Source: Phycisphaerae bacterium | GTDB taxonomy: Bacteria > Planctomycetota > Phycisphaerae > UBA1845 > Fen-1342 | DNA: 23,905 bases | Assembly (NCBI GenBank): GCA_022842805.1 | Contig: JALHOX010000013.1 | Coordinates: 1,671 to 25,575, forward strand | Direction: 5' to 3' | Part shown: positions 1 through 7,706 of the stretch, piece by piece | Position numbering within the stretch: position 1 is the first letter of the stretch | How the letters are laid out: every line of letters starts with the position of its first letter | Notes under the pieces: model-generated | Database searches by the model: none | What the model was told of the DNA's origin: nothing | Seen by the model: the letters and a program-made list of their open reading frames with translations, nothing else | Translations under genes and position numbers: made by a program

Positions 1-513
1 TTTCGCGAAGATCTGTATTACCGGCTGAATGTCTTCCCGATTCAGCTCCCGCCGCTGCGCGAGCGGCGCGACGACATTCCGCTGCTGATCGATCATTTCG
101 TCACGCTCGCGGCGCGGGAGATGGGGCGTGTTCGGCCGGAGATTCCGCCCGATACGCTGCAACAACTGACCGCCTATCGCTGGCCGGGCAACATCCGCGA
201 GATGCGCAACATCGTCGAGCGGGCGGTGCTGCTATGCGACAGCGGCGTGGTCGGTGCGGAGCATCTGCCACGGGAGATATCCGGCGGCGCGTCTTCCCCC
301 AGCGCCGCGACCGCGGACGCCGGCGGGATGGCCGACGGCGACAGCGCCTCGGAGTCGTCGCTGGACGGCTATGAGAAAGCGATGATCCTTCGCGCGCTGG
401 AGGCCAACAACTGGAATCAGGTCCAGACCGCCAAGGCCCTCGGCATCAGCCGCGACAATCTGCGCTATCGCCTGAAGAAGTACCAGCTTCGCCGCACGGA
501 AGAGCCGTCTTAG
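1..513 (+). CDS. Sigma-54-dependent response regulator, C-terminal part (5' truncated by window)
   Basis: The reading frame is open from base 1, so this is the 3' end of a longer gene. The visible 170 residues begin in the AAA+ ATPase of a bacterial enhancer-binding protein: FREDLYYRLNVF, the arginine-finger region, is followed by LPPLRERRDDIPLL. The sensor II motif WPGNIREMRNIVERAVLL lies at about residues 61-78. A variable Ala/Ser/Gly linker leads to a Fis-type helix-turn-helix at the C-terminus (AKALGISRDNLRYRLKKYQL). Members hydrolyse ATP to open promoters bound by sigma-54 RNA polymerase, usually under control of an N-terminal receiver domain phosphorylated by a histidine kinase. The N-terminal part is outside the window, so the receiver domain and the signal are unknown. 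It could also be a receiver-less activator. The gene converges on the glycosylase gene. Family assignment is secure. Confidence 0.93.
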   Translation, partial: FREDLYYRLNVFPIQLPPLRERRDDIPLLIDHFVTLAAREMGRVRPEIPPDTLQQLTAYRWPGNIREMRNIVERAVLLCDSGVVGAEHLPREISGGASSPSAATADAGGMADGDSASESSLDGYEKAMILRALEANNWNQVQTAKALGISRDNLRYRLKKYQLRRTEEPS

Positions 514-612
514 GGCGGGGTTGATTTTTCTGTTTGATCGTCGAATCCGACCACGGCGCATCGCGGATACGAACTTCGCGTTTCGATGTCCGCTCGTCGA
601 ATTGCGGTGGCG
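514..612. other. Convergent spacer
   Basis: A 99-bp gap separates two converging genes. It has a short T-run (TTTTT near 525) but no convincing stem before it. The 9-mer TCGTCGAAT occurs twice, near 538 and 594. I see no gene here. Confidence 0.4.
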
Positions 613-1449
613 TTACTGCTGGACGGCCGTCCCCGCCATCGCCGCTCCCTCGCGATGCCGCCACAGATACCACGCCGCGAAGGAGCGATAGGGCCGCCAT
701 GGCTCCGCCAGGGCTTCGAGCTCGGCCTTGCCCAGCCGTTCGTCGCGGCCGAGGAGCGCCGCCCCGGCTCTCTGAATTCCCAGGTCGTCGACCGGCCAGA
801 CGTCGGGCCGGCCGAGGCAGAACATCAGCAGCATCTCGGCGGTCCAGCGGCCGATGCCGCGCACGTCGGTCAGCGCCGCGATGGCCTCTTCGTCGCTCCA
901 GCGGCGCAGTTGCGATGCGCTGAGCCGGCCGTCGACGAAGTGCTGGGCGAGGTCGCGCATGTAGCCGGCCTTTTGATTTGACAGGCCGACGCCGCGCAAT
1001 GCGGCGATCTCGCACTTCGCGATGACCGCGGCCGAGAGCCGTCCGCGCGGGCACAGGCCGCGTACGCGAGCGAAGATTTTGTCCGCCGCCGCCATCGAGA
1101 TCTGTTGGTTGACGATGGCGAAGGCGAGGGTGCGAAATGGGTCACGTGAGAGCGTTGGGCGATAGGGGCCGATGCGGGCGATGATGTCGGCCAGCCGCGC
1201 GTCGACGCGCGACAAGTGCGCGATTGCGGCGCTGGCGTGGGCGGCGTGTCCGTCGCGGATCGCCGCGTGCGACGGGGTTTTGGCCGGGCGCGATGCGGGA
1301 GAGCGCGGGGCGGGCTTGGGGGGCGCGGCCGAGCGCGGCTTCGCCGGTGGTTTTCTGGTCGGCTTGCCGGCCCGCTTTGTCGCCCCTGGCGCTGTCGATC
1401 GGGCGCGGCTTGTCGGCGGCGATGGCGTCGTTCGTTGTCGTGCGTTCAG
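613..1449 (-). CDS. DNA-3-methyladenine glycosylase II (AlkA/HhH-GPD family)
   Basis: This enzyme excises alkylated purines such as 3-methyladenine from DNA to start base excision repair. The HhH-GPD core starts near residue 85. The helix-hairpin-helix LTDVRGIGRWTAEM is at about 193-206, and the catalytic aspartate is probably D222 in WPVDDLGIQ. RTLAFAIVNQQIS at 106-118 is the family N-terminal signature. The first ~75 residues form a Lys/Arg/Pro/Ala-rich, probably disordered tail that may bind DNA. There is no ATG or GTG upstream of the core that fits. I chose a CTG start at 1449-1447 because AAGGAG (1461-1456, minus strand) lies exactly 6 nt before it, giving 278 aa. A longer frame reaches back to 1740 but would overlap the divergent gene and looks non-coding. 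The gene is divergent from the PIN/TRAM gene. Function is secure; the start is inferred. Confidence 0.9.
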   Translation of the reverse strand: MNARQRTTPSPPTSRARSTAPGATKRAGKPTRKPPAKPRSAAPPKPAPRSPASRPAKTPSHAAIRDGHAAHASAAIAHLSRVDARLADIIARIGPYRPTLSRDPFRTLAFAIVNQQISMAAADKIFARVRGLCPRGRLSAAVIAKCEIAALRGVGLSNQKAGYMRDLAQHFVDGRLSASQLRRWSDEEAIAALTDVRGIGRWTAEMLLMFCLGRPDVWPVDDLGIQRAGAALLGRDERLGKAELEALAEPWRPYRSFAAWYLWRHREGAAMAGTAVQQ

Positions 1450-1455
1450 GGGCGG

Positions 1456-1461
1456 CTCCTT
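1456..1461 (-). promoter_or_regulatory. Shine-Dalgarno AAGGAG that decides a CTG start
   Basis: Minus-strand AAGGAG ends 6 nt before an in-frame CTG (1449-1447). No ATG, GTG or TTG is comparably placed, so this site is the main reason for the chosen glycosylase start. Confidence 0.6.
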
Positions 1462-1597
1462 GAGGCGGTCGCGCCGCCGACTAGAATGCCGCGCAAATCG
1501 TAGCTGTAACCGCGCGCCGCAGCTTGCGGCTGGTTTCGAGGATCGCGTGTAGCGCGGTCCGGATCGAGCATCGCGGTACGGCGGAAGGAAGTTATCC

Positions 1598-2659
1598 GTG
1601 GTTCTATGGGTGTTGCGGGGGCTGTGCCTGGCGATTGTCACCGCGATCGCGTGGAACGCGCTCGATTTCGGCGACACCGACGACCCGAAGCAGGCGCCGC
1701 TCTTCGTGCTGGGCGCCGTCTTGGTCACGCTCGCGATCATCGTGGTCGATTACGCGTTTCCCCGCAAAAGCCTGGCCGCGCTCTCGGGCGCGTTTCTCGG
1801 TCTGGTCGCAGGAATGGTCGTCGCCTACGGGCTGGGCCTGATCATCGATCTGCTCGTCGTTCTCTACGGCGGCTCCAATGTCGTCCCGCTCAGCGTCGTC
1901 AGCGGCATCAAGCTCATCACCGGCGTGATCTGCGTTTATCTGAGCATCAGCTTCGTCCTGCAAACCAAAGACGACATTCGCTTTGTCGTGCCCTACGTTG
2001 AATTTGCGAAGCAGACGCGCGGGGCCCGGGCGCTGGTGCTCGATACGTCGGTGATCATCGACGGCCGCATCGCCGACGTCTGCGACACGCGGATCATCGA
2101 CGCCGAGGTGATCATTCCGCGCTTTGTGCTGCAAGAGCTGCAGATGATCGCCGACAGCCCGGACAAGCTGAAGCGCGCCCGCGGACGCCGGGGGCTGGAC
2201 ATGCTGAACAAGCTCCAGACCAATGACAAGATCGACATTCTGATCTCCGACGCACCGCTGCCCCCCAACGAAACCGCTTCGGGTGTCGACGAAAAGCTGG
2301 TGGTCTTCGCGAAGAAGATCGACGGCCGGATCGTCACCAACGATTACAACCTGAACAAAATCGCCCAGATTCGCGGCGTCGATGTGATCAACCTCAATGA
2401 CCTGTCCAACGCGCTGAAGCCGGTCGTCCTGCCCGGCGAAGCGTTTAGCGTCAAGATCATCAAGCCCGGCGAAGAGGCCGGCCAGGGCGTCGGGTATCTC
2501 GAAGACGGCACGATGGTCGTGGCCGAAAACTGCGGCGACAAGACCGGCGAGGTGGTCGATCTGCTGGTGACCAGCGTGCTGCAGACCTCGGCGGGCCGCA
2601 TGATCTTCGGCCGGCCGGAAGGCACGCCGGCGGTGCCGCCGCGACGACGGCGGGTGTAA
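1598..2659 (+). CDS. Membrane PIN/TRAM domain protein (YacL family)
   Basis: A 353-aa protein with four predicted membrane segments in the first ~122 residues (about 4-20, 34-51, 61-90, 100-121), then a cytoplasmic PIN nuclease-like domain and a C-terminal TRAM domain. The PIN acidic residues are visible as D149 (LDTSVIIDGRI), E180 (VLQEL), D231 (GVDEKL) and D249 (TNDYNL). TRAM, an RNA-binding beta-barrel, spans about 276-337 (GEEAGQGVGYLEDGTMVV). The architecture matches YacL/YkgG-type proteins, thought to be membrane-tethered RNases, but the substrate is not known. The GTG start at 1598 is supported by GGAAGGAA (1583-1590) seven bases upstream. The gene stands alone: divergent from the glycosylase and convergent with the next gene. 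Family secure, substrate unknown. Confidence 0.92.
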   Translation: MVLWVLRGLCLAIVTAIAWNALDFGDTDDPKQAPLFVLGAVLVTLAIIVVDYAFPRKSLAALSGAFLGLVAGMVVAYGLGLIIDLLVVLYGGSNVVPLSVVSGIKLITGVICVYLSISFVLQTKDDIRFVVPYVEFAKQTRGARALVLDTSVIIDGRIADVCDTRIIDAEVIIPRFVLQELQMIADSPDKLKRARGRRGLDMLNKLQTNDKIDILISDAPLPPNETASGVDEKLVVFAKKIDGRIVTNDYNLNKIAQIRGVDVINLNDLSNALKPVVLPGEAFSVKIIKPGEEAGQGVGYLEDGTMVVAENCGDKTGEVVDLLVTSVLQTSAGRMIFGRPEGTPAVPPRRRRV

Positions 2660-2670
2660 GGGGGCGACGT

Positions 2671-2738
2671 GGGCTCGGGCCGCCAAGCGGGCCTTTGCGA
2701 GCGGAAGCGCGGTTTTTCGTGAGGCTCAACCCGAGCCC
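2671..2738. terminator. Possible bidirectional terminator or long-stem inverted repeat
   Basis: GGGCTCGGG (2671-2679) and CCCGAGCCC (2730-2738) are perfect 9-bp inverted arms around a 50-nt interior. The interior holds a small CCGC/GCGG hairpin and a T-run (near 2713). The element lies between two converging genes, where a shared terminator is expected. It is not a classical short-stem intrinsic terminator. Confidence 0.35.
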
Positions 2739-2764
2739 GGTCTGAGCGACGAATGCGAAAGTCG

Positions 2765-3727
2765 TCAGGGGGTCGGCGTCTCATTCAGTTTGGTGGGCAA
2801 CTTTTCGCTGATCGTCAGCACGGACAGTCCATCCGCACGGTAGCAGATCGCCTCGCCCTGCAATTCGAGCGGAATATCGATTCGTTCCGGATCGAGCGTG
2901 AAAAGGCGCTCGAAGTCGGCGGCGATGCGCGGATCGGCGGCGCCGGGCAGCGTGTGCTCCCAGGCGCTGAGGTAGCTGCGCGTGATCAGGCGGCGGCCAT
3001 CGGGCGAGACGGCCGCGTCGGTGACGATCGTCAGAGCGCCGGCGGCGGATTGCCCGAGCGGACCGATCTTCACGGCTGTTTGCACCTCGCCGCGGCGCCA
3101 GGGTGACGCGAGCTTATAGACGTCGCTGCTGCCGTCGGGCTTTTTGGTCAGGATGTAGCCGTCGCCGGTGTGCGGGTTAACGATGAAGCCCTCGGCGTCG
3201 ACCGGGCCATCGGCGTATTTCCATTCGAAGATGGCCGGCGTGATGCTTTGCTGCGGCGCTGTGGTGTCTGTCGCCAGGGCCGTCGGCTCGGGGAAACAGA
3301 GCAGGCGAACGGTCGCGTGGCGTGCCTGGTTGTCGCCGATGTCGGCGATACAGATTTGCCAATCCGACTTTGCGACCGGCGAGCCGGGGGCTTCGGCCGG
3401 GGCGGAGGTCGTCGACGCCAGAGATCGCGCGGGCGCGAGCGAGATCGCCTCCCAGTCGCGATTTTCAACGCCCGCCAGCGCGATGGTGAGTCGCGTTTCG
3501 CCATTGCGATCGATCAGAAAGACCAGCGGCGGATTGCCGGAGTCGTTGTGGACGTAGTAGTGATCGGGGAAGCGGCGGCTGGCGATGATGCCGGAGGCCT
3601 CGACGATGCGCGGGTCGCGGACTTCGGCGGCCGGGCGGATCGCGCCCTCCGGCGGCAGGGCGCAGGCGATCATCGCCGAGAAGAAGCTGCTGCTCAACAG
3701 GAACGTTGTGATGCCGATGCGATTCAT
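2765..3727 (-). CDS. Secreted beta-propeller-like protein of unknown function
   Basis: A 320-aa protein with an N-terminal signal-like segment (MNRIGITTFLLSSSFFSAMI, then AC). A cleaved signal peptide or a weak lipobox ending at C22 are both possible. The mature part has a motif set I associate with a poorly described family of secreted, propeller-like proteins: EASGI (43-47), HNDSG (60-64), NRDWEAI (89-95) and IADIGDN (127-133), then repeating beta-rich blocks such as DAEGFIVNPHTGDGYILTKK and VSPDGRRLITRSY. The acidic DIGDN and DAEG motifs could bind calcium, but this is inference. ATG 3727 was chosen because the signal peptide follows directly. The frame remains open far upstream to 4501, but that extension lies antisense to the next gene and is a GC-rich shadow. 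There is no strong ribosome site. Function unknown. Confidence 0.75.
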   Translation of the reverse strand: MNRIGITTFLLSSSFFSAMIACALPPEGAIRPAAEVRDPRIVEASGIIASRRFPDHYYVHNDSGNPPLVFLIDRNGETRLTIALAGVENRDWEAISLAPARSLASTTSAPAEAPGSPVAKSDWQICIADIGDNQARHATVRLLCFPEPTALATDTTAPQQSITPAIFEWKYADGPVDAEGFIVNPHTGDGYILTKKPDGSSDVYKLASPWRRGEVQTAVKIGPLGQSAAGALTIVTDAAVSPDGRRLITRSYLSAWEHTLPGAADPRIAADFERLFTLDPERIDIPLELQGEAICYRADGLSVLTISEKLPTKLNETPTP

Positions 3728-3873
3728 GATTTGCGGCAATGTATCGGCGGAGGGGGTTGGGCCGTGAGCCGCGGCGAACGAGTGCGGCGCTGGGGTGATA
3801 GACTGCTGGGATCGCTGCGCATTCGCCGGCGACGCGCGCTCTGGGTCTCGCGGCGCACCGTAGGGAGAAGACC

Positions 3874-5202
3874 ATGTTGATCCACCGTCTGCTTCTGCCG
3901 GTTTGGCTGATCGCATTTCACGCGACGGCTTCGCCGCCCGCGGCTGACGACGCGTCACGTTCGATGGACTTATTCGCCGGGCGCGCGGGTCTCTTTGTCG
4001 GCGTCGCGCGGGTGGGGCCGCGCGAGACGGCAAACGTGCCGGTCGACGACGCGGTCGCGCTCGCGTACCTGTACGTGGTGGAGCACCGCATGCTGCCGCC
4101 CAAGCGGACGACGATCGCCCTCTCGGGCGCGCCCACGCCGGAGCGCGCCGCGCAGCTGCGGGCGCTTGAGGAAGCGGGGGTCGAGAGAATCCCGGCGACG
4201 CGAGAGGCCGTTCGCGACGCGGTGCGGCGAGTTGCGATGCTCCCGCGGAACTCGGACGATTTCCTGATCGTGAGCCTCTCGTCTGTGGGATTTGAAGTCG
4301 ACGGGGCGCCGTACGTCGCGACGGACGATACGGACCGCGCCGCGCCGGCGAACACCGCGCTCGATCTGGTGGAGATGGCGAATCTGCTCGGGGCGTCGAA
4401 GGCGACCGAACCGCTGATGTTCGTGGATGCCGTTCGCGACCAACTGCCCAGCGGATCGCGCGAGGCGGCCGAGCGGCGCGAGGCGCGTTTTGTCGCCGCA
4501 CTCGGAAAGACGTCGGGAGTTGACATCATCGGCGCGGTTACGAGCGAGCATTCGCCCGCGCCGTCGTCGCACCCGGGCTTGAGCCGGTTTGCGGCGCTTC
4601 TGATCGACGGGCTGCGCGGCGCGGCAGCGAGTCGCCCCGAAATCGGGCTGATCTCGCTCTACGACCTCATCTGCTATGTCGAACCGCGGCTGCGTGGCGA
4701 GGTCACGATTGGCGGCGCAGGGTCGGCAGCGCCCCATTATGTGCGCGCCTCGGAGCATGCGCGGACGCTAGTGGCGGTCACCACCAAGGAGGCGGAGGGG
4801 GCTTTGCTTGGGTTGCGAACCGCAACGATCTGTCACAATGCAACACTATTGCTGGAAGTGTCTGATGACGCCGATCCAGCCCCGCTCGGAAGTGTGGTGA
4901 CGTACACGATTCGCGTGACCAGCCAGTTTCCACGCCGCATTTATCACGACATCGAGATCAGCGGAGAGCTGCCGACTGGGTTGAGTTTTCAATCCTCCGA
5001 CGGACCGACCGGTGCGGCAAAGATCGATGGCCGACGCTTCAATTTTGCAAGCGCGGCGGACATTGCGCCGGGCGGCAAACTGGAGTTTCGGGTGGTTGCG
5101 AAGTGTGAGACGGTGGGGGATTCGAGGCTGCGGGTTGAGATGTTGTTCAGAGAAAACGATCGGGGACCCATCGAGGAAACTGAGAGCACGCGCGTTTGGT
5201 GA
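3874..5202 (+). CDS. Secreted caspase-fold (C14-like) protein with substituted catalytic residues, plus C-terminal DUF11-type domain
   Basis: A 442-aa exported protein with a signal peptide at about 1-24. Residues ~38-250 follow the caspase-like layout: a GLFVGVARVG strand, DDAVALAYLYVVE, an ATREAVRDAVRRVA helix, a strand normally ending SGHG, a downstream DG.PYV.TDD, then the strand normally ending DACR. Here the positions read SLSSVGFEVDG (V138 where His is expected) and LMFVDAVRDQ (V187 where Cys is expected), so both members of the catalytic dyad seem lost. Residues ~322-442 resemble a DUF11/isopeptide-type beta domain (GSVVTYTIRVTSQ, SGELPTGLSFQSSDGPTG, APGGKLEFRV), ending in EETESTRVW. 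The ATG at 3874 has AGGGAG 6-7 nt upstream. It is divergent from the propeller-like gene and converges on the subtilase. A scaffold, receptor or decoy role is inference. Confidence 0.72.
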   Translation: MLIHRLLLPVWLIAFHATASPPAADDASRSMDLFAGRAGLFVGVARVGPRETANVPVDDAVALAYLYVVEHRMLPPKRTTIALSGAPTPERAAQLRALEEAGVERIPATREAVRDAVRRVAMLPRNSDDFLIVSLSSVGFEVDGAPYVATDDTDRAAPANTALDLVEMANLLGASKATEPLMFVDAVRDQLPSGSREAAERREARFVAALGKTSGVDIIGAVTSEHSPAPSSHPGLSRFAALLIDGLRGAAASRPEIGLISLYDLICYVEPRLRGEVTIGGAGSAAPHYVRASEHARTLVAVTTKEAEGALLGLRTATICHNATLLLEVSDDADPAPLGSVVTYTIRVTSQFPRRIYHDIEISGELPTGLSFQSSDGPTGAAKIDGRRFNFASAADIAPGGKLEFRVVAKCETVGDSRLRVEMLFRENDRGPIEETESTRVW

Positions 5203-5223
5203 TGAGAGCAAAAGGCGAGGCAA

Positions 5224-6471
5224 CTAGGCCATGCGCTTGCCAGCGCCCAGCAGCAGCAGGCTCAGGGCGAAGCCCGGCAACACGCCGAATCCGCAGGGAT
5301 TCAGCTCGGCGAGCTGTTCGCCCGCGGTCACCGGCTCGGCCACGCTGCCCAGAGGCGGCGCCGTGTTCACGCCGCGATCCGACAGGGGGGCGTCGGCCCC
5401 GGCGTCGGTCAAAGCGCGGTAGGCGTTGGCCCGGCCAAAGCCGGTCTTCTCGTCCCAGCCCGAGACGTTGATGTCGTCCGCCGAGTCGACGATCGCGGCG
5501 CGAATCTGCGCGGCGGTCCAATCCGGATGGGCGGTGCGAAGCAGGGCGGCGATGCCCGCGACGTAGGCCGTCGCCATCGAGGTGCCGTTGCGGAAGCCAT
5601 AGCGCTGATTGAGCACCGTGCTGAGGATGTTCACGCCCGGCGCCGCCAGATCGACGGCGCTGCTCGCGTTGCTGAACGCGGCGGGCACGTCGTTCTCGTC
5701 GACCGCCGCGATGCCCAGCACGCTGTCGTAGGCCGCCGGATAGAGAACGGCCTGTCCGCCCTGATTGCCGACCGCAGCCACCACGACGACCCCCGCCCGC
5801 TCGGCAGCGGCACAGGCGTTTCGCATGGCCGCGCTCGAATCCGGCCCGCCCAGGCTCACGTTGATGACGTGGGCCCCGGCTTTGACGGCGTAGTCGATCG
5901 CGAGGGCGACATCGCTGTCGACGCCCTGGCGCTGCGCATCGAGAACCCGCAGCGGCATGATCGTGACGTTGGCGACGCCCGCCACGCCGTCGCTGTAGCG
6001 CCCGCGGGCGGCGATGATGCCCGCGACGTGCGTGCCGTGGTCGGCTTCGTCCTGCGGGTTGTTGTCGTCCTGGACGAAATCCCAGCCGCGAATGTCGTCG
6101 GTGTAACCGTTGCCGTCGTCGTCGACGCCGTTGGCCAGCTCGCGCGGGTTGATCCACATCCGCAGCGAAAGATCGGGGTGCGATGAATCGACGCCGCTGT
6201 CGATGACGGCGACGACGATGGACGGATCGCCCACCTCGACGCTCCAGGCGTCATAGATTCCGAGCTTTTCGAGTGCGTATTGCTGGGAAACGAGACCGGA
6301 GACGGGGCGGTCGTCGGAGGGGATGGGGCCGGTGACCGTCGGCAGGTCGCGTCGGGTCTGCGATTCGCCGATGACCGACTCGTCGGCAGCGAACGCGGCG
6401 GGGGAGACCGCGCCGCACGCAGCGACAAAAATGCCGAAAATCGCGGATTGGGCGAATCGCGCCGCTGCCAT
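5224..6471 (-). CDS. Secreted subtilisin-family serine protease (S8) with C-terminal anchoring-type tail
   Basis: A 415-aa exported peptidase. The signal peptide is about residues 1-29 (MAAARFAQSAIFGIFVAACG to AFA). The catalytic triad is visible: D91 (VIDSGVD), H145 (DHGTHVAG) and S298 (NGTSMATAYVAG), with the oxyanion asparagine N236 in AVGNQGG. A DDDGNGYTDD loop at ~117-126 is a likely calcium-binding insert. The C-terminus reads NPCGFGVLPGFALSLLLLGA followed by GKRMA: a Cys-Gly, a hydrophobic stretch and a basic end, as in protein-sorting or membrane-anchoring tails. I chose ATG 6471 because the signal peptide begins there. A TTG at 6522 would add 17 residues. No strong ribosome site is present at either. 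The stop is 21 bp from that of the converging caspase-like gene. Substrate unknown. Confidence 0.9.
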   Translation of the reverse strand: MAAARFAQSAIFGIFVAACGAVSPAAFAADESVIGESQTRRDLPTVTGPIPSDDRPVSGLVSQQYALEKLGIYDAWSVEVGDPSIVVAVIDSGVDSSHPDLSLRMWINPRELANGVDDDGNGYTDDIRGWDFVQDDNNPQDEADHGTHVAGIIAARGRYSDGVAGVANVTIMPLRVLDAQRQGVDSDVALAIDYAVKAGAHVINVSLGGPDSSAAMRNACAAAERAGVVVVAAVGNQGGQAVLYPAAYDSVLGIAAVDENDVPAAFSNASSAVDLAAPGVNILSTVLNQRYGFRNGTSMATAYVAGIAALLRTAHPDWTAAQIRAAIVDSADDINVSGWDEKTGFGRANAYRALTDAGADAPLSDRGVNTAPPLGSVAEPVTAGEQLAELNPCGFGVLPGFALSLLLLGAGKRMA

Positions 6472-6776
6472 CCTGGTGGCCTTTGCGAAGATGCGTTGTG
6501 GAAAATCGCCGAGCCGGCGCAACCCTCGAACTGCGCCGGGCGAATGCTCAGAGTAGCCAATGCGCGGCGCAAAAACTACGGGATTTTGTCGGAATTGCGC
6601 GGCGGCCCGCGATTATCGGCACTTGCCGGTAACGCTTACGCGGTCCTCCGCCGCACCGCGCACGGGTCGGTTCCGTATGGGAAGATGAATACAGTGGCAG
6701 ACGTGTGATAGGTCAACGCGTGCAGGGCCGATATTGCGCGTCTGACACCTTCTCAGCGACTACTATTCGACCACGA
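6472..6776. other. Divergent intergenic region between the protease and ExoD-like genes
   Basis: About 305 bp with no supported gene. It should hold the promoters of the two diverging genes. One imperfect hairpin is visible near 6614-6632 (TATCGGC, loop ACTT, GCCGGTA, with one T-G pair). I could not place confident -35/-10 boxes. Confidence 0.4.
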
Positions 6777-7610
6777 ATGAACCCCGACAGCGCCATCGCC
6801 AAAACCACCCACGTCAAGCCGCCGCGGCCCGGAGCTTTGGACCAGCGTGAACGGACGCAGGCCGAGTCCAAAGGCGGACGAAGACTCTTCCTCTCCGTGA
6901 TTCTGGAGCGGCTGGCGGCTGCCGGGCGGGCGGAGCGCGCCGTCGCCGATCCGCCGGATGCGATCGACGACGCCGGCGCGGCCCTCGACACGCTGGGCAC
7001 TGGTCCCGACTCGTCGATGGGCCACCCGCCGCCGCCGCGAAAAGCACGTTCCAACATCAGCATTGGCGAAATCGTCGACCGCACCGAACAGGCCGGCTTT
7101 GGCGTCATGATCGCGGTCCTGGCGCTGTGCTCGATGCCGATTCCGGGGGTCTCGGTGCCTTTTGGGCTGTGCATCGCGTTCGGTGCGATTCAGATGCTGG
7201 TCGGCATGCACAAGCCATGGCTGCCGCTGCGAATTCGCCGCTATCGGCTGACTTTCAAGCGGCTGGAGTGGGTCGGCTCGCGCGTGTCGGCCTGGACGCG
7301 CGGGCTGGAGCGCTTCGTGCGTCCGCGCTTTGAGATCCTCGCGAGAGGCCCGATGTGGCACATTTGCGGCCTCGGCATTTTGATCCTCGCATTGGGCCTG
7401 GCGCTGCCGTTGCCGATTCCGTACAGCAACCTTTATTTCGCGCTGCCGCTCTGCATCTACGCCATCGGCCTGCTCGAGCTCGACGGCCTGCTGCTGATGG
7501 TGGCTCATGCGATCGTTGTGATCGACGTGGTGCTGATCATCCGCTTTTACGATTGGATTCAGACTCAGATGATCCACATCGTTCAGGCCATCTCCGCCTG
7601 GCTGACCTAG
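6777..7610 (+). CDS. ExoD-family membrane protein (exopolysaccharide synthesis-type)
   Basis: A 277-aa integral membrane protein. The ExoD-like core begins near residue 95 with SIGEIVDRTEQAGFGVMIAVLALCSMPIPG and continues with FGLCIAFGAIQMLVGMHKPWLP. A hydrophilic LTFKRLEWVGSRVSAWTRGLERFVRPR segment follows, then hydrophobic stretches at about 197-212, 216-234 and 238-256. ExoD proteins were first linked to exopolysaccharide production and alkaline tolerance in Sinorhizobium, but the molecular activity is unclear. The N-terminal ~95 residues are charged and Pro/Gly-rich, longer than in typical ~200-aa members. The ATG at 6777 was preferred over an alternative start at 6705, whose extra residues look non-coding. 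Neither start has a clear ribosome site. The gene ends 282 bp before uvrA, so a separate promoter is likely for the latter. Confidence 0.82.
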   Translation: MNPDSAIAKTTHVKPPRPGALDQRERTQAESKGGRRLFLSVILERLAAAGRAERAVADPPDAIDDAGAALDTLGTGPDSSMGHPPPPRKARSNISIGEIVDRTEQAGFGVMIAVLALCSMPIPGVSVPFGLCIAFGAIQMLVGMHKPWLPLRIRRYRLTFKRLEWVGSRVSAWTRGLERFVRPRFEILARGPMWHICGLGILILALGLALPLPIPYSNLYFALPLCIYAIGLLELDGLLLMVAHAIVVIDVVLIIRFYDWIQTQMIHIVQAISAWLT

Positions 7611-7678
7611 CGCCGCGTGCCGCGAGGACGCGGTACGCAGCTTGTTCGAGGTGCGGGAATTCCCCGCGGGGGCGAAGA

Positions 7679-7706
7679 CACGGACAACGGCGTACCGTTG
7701 TCCGTG
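7679..7706. repeat. Perfect 12-bp hairpin upstream of uvrA
   Basis: CACGGACAACGG (7679-7690) pairs with CCGTTGTCCGTG (7695-7706) around the 4-nt loop CGTA. It lies 68 bp after the ExoD-like stop. There is no following T-run, so it is terminator-like only in shape. Its right arm is part of a direct repeat found again at 7727. Confidence 0.6.

Noticed and set aside
1142..1149. TCACGTGA inside the glycosylase gene as a parS core
   Set aside because: Only the central 8-mer is present and the flanks do not match the 16-bp consensus.
3728..4501. Upstream extension of the propeller-like gene on the minus strand
   Set aside because: The extra ~258 residues are Arg/Pro/Ser-rich, lie antisense to the caspase-like gene, and precede an obvious signal peptide start at 3727.
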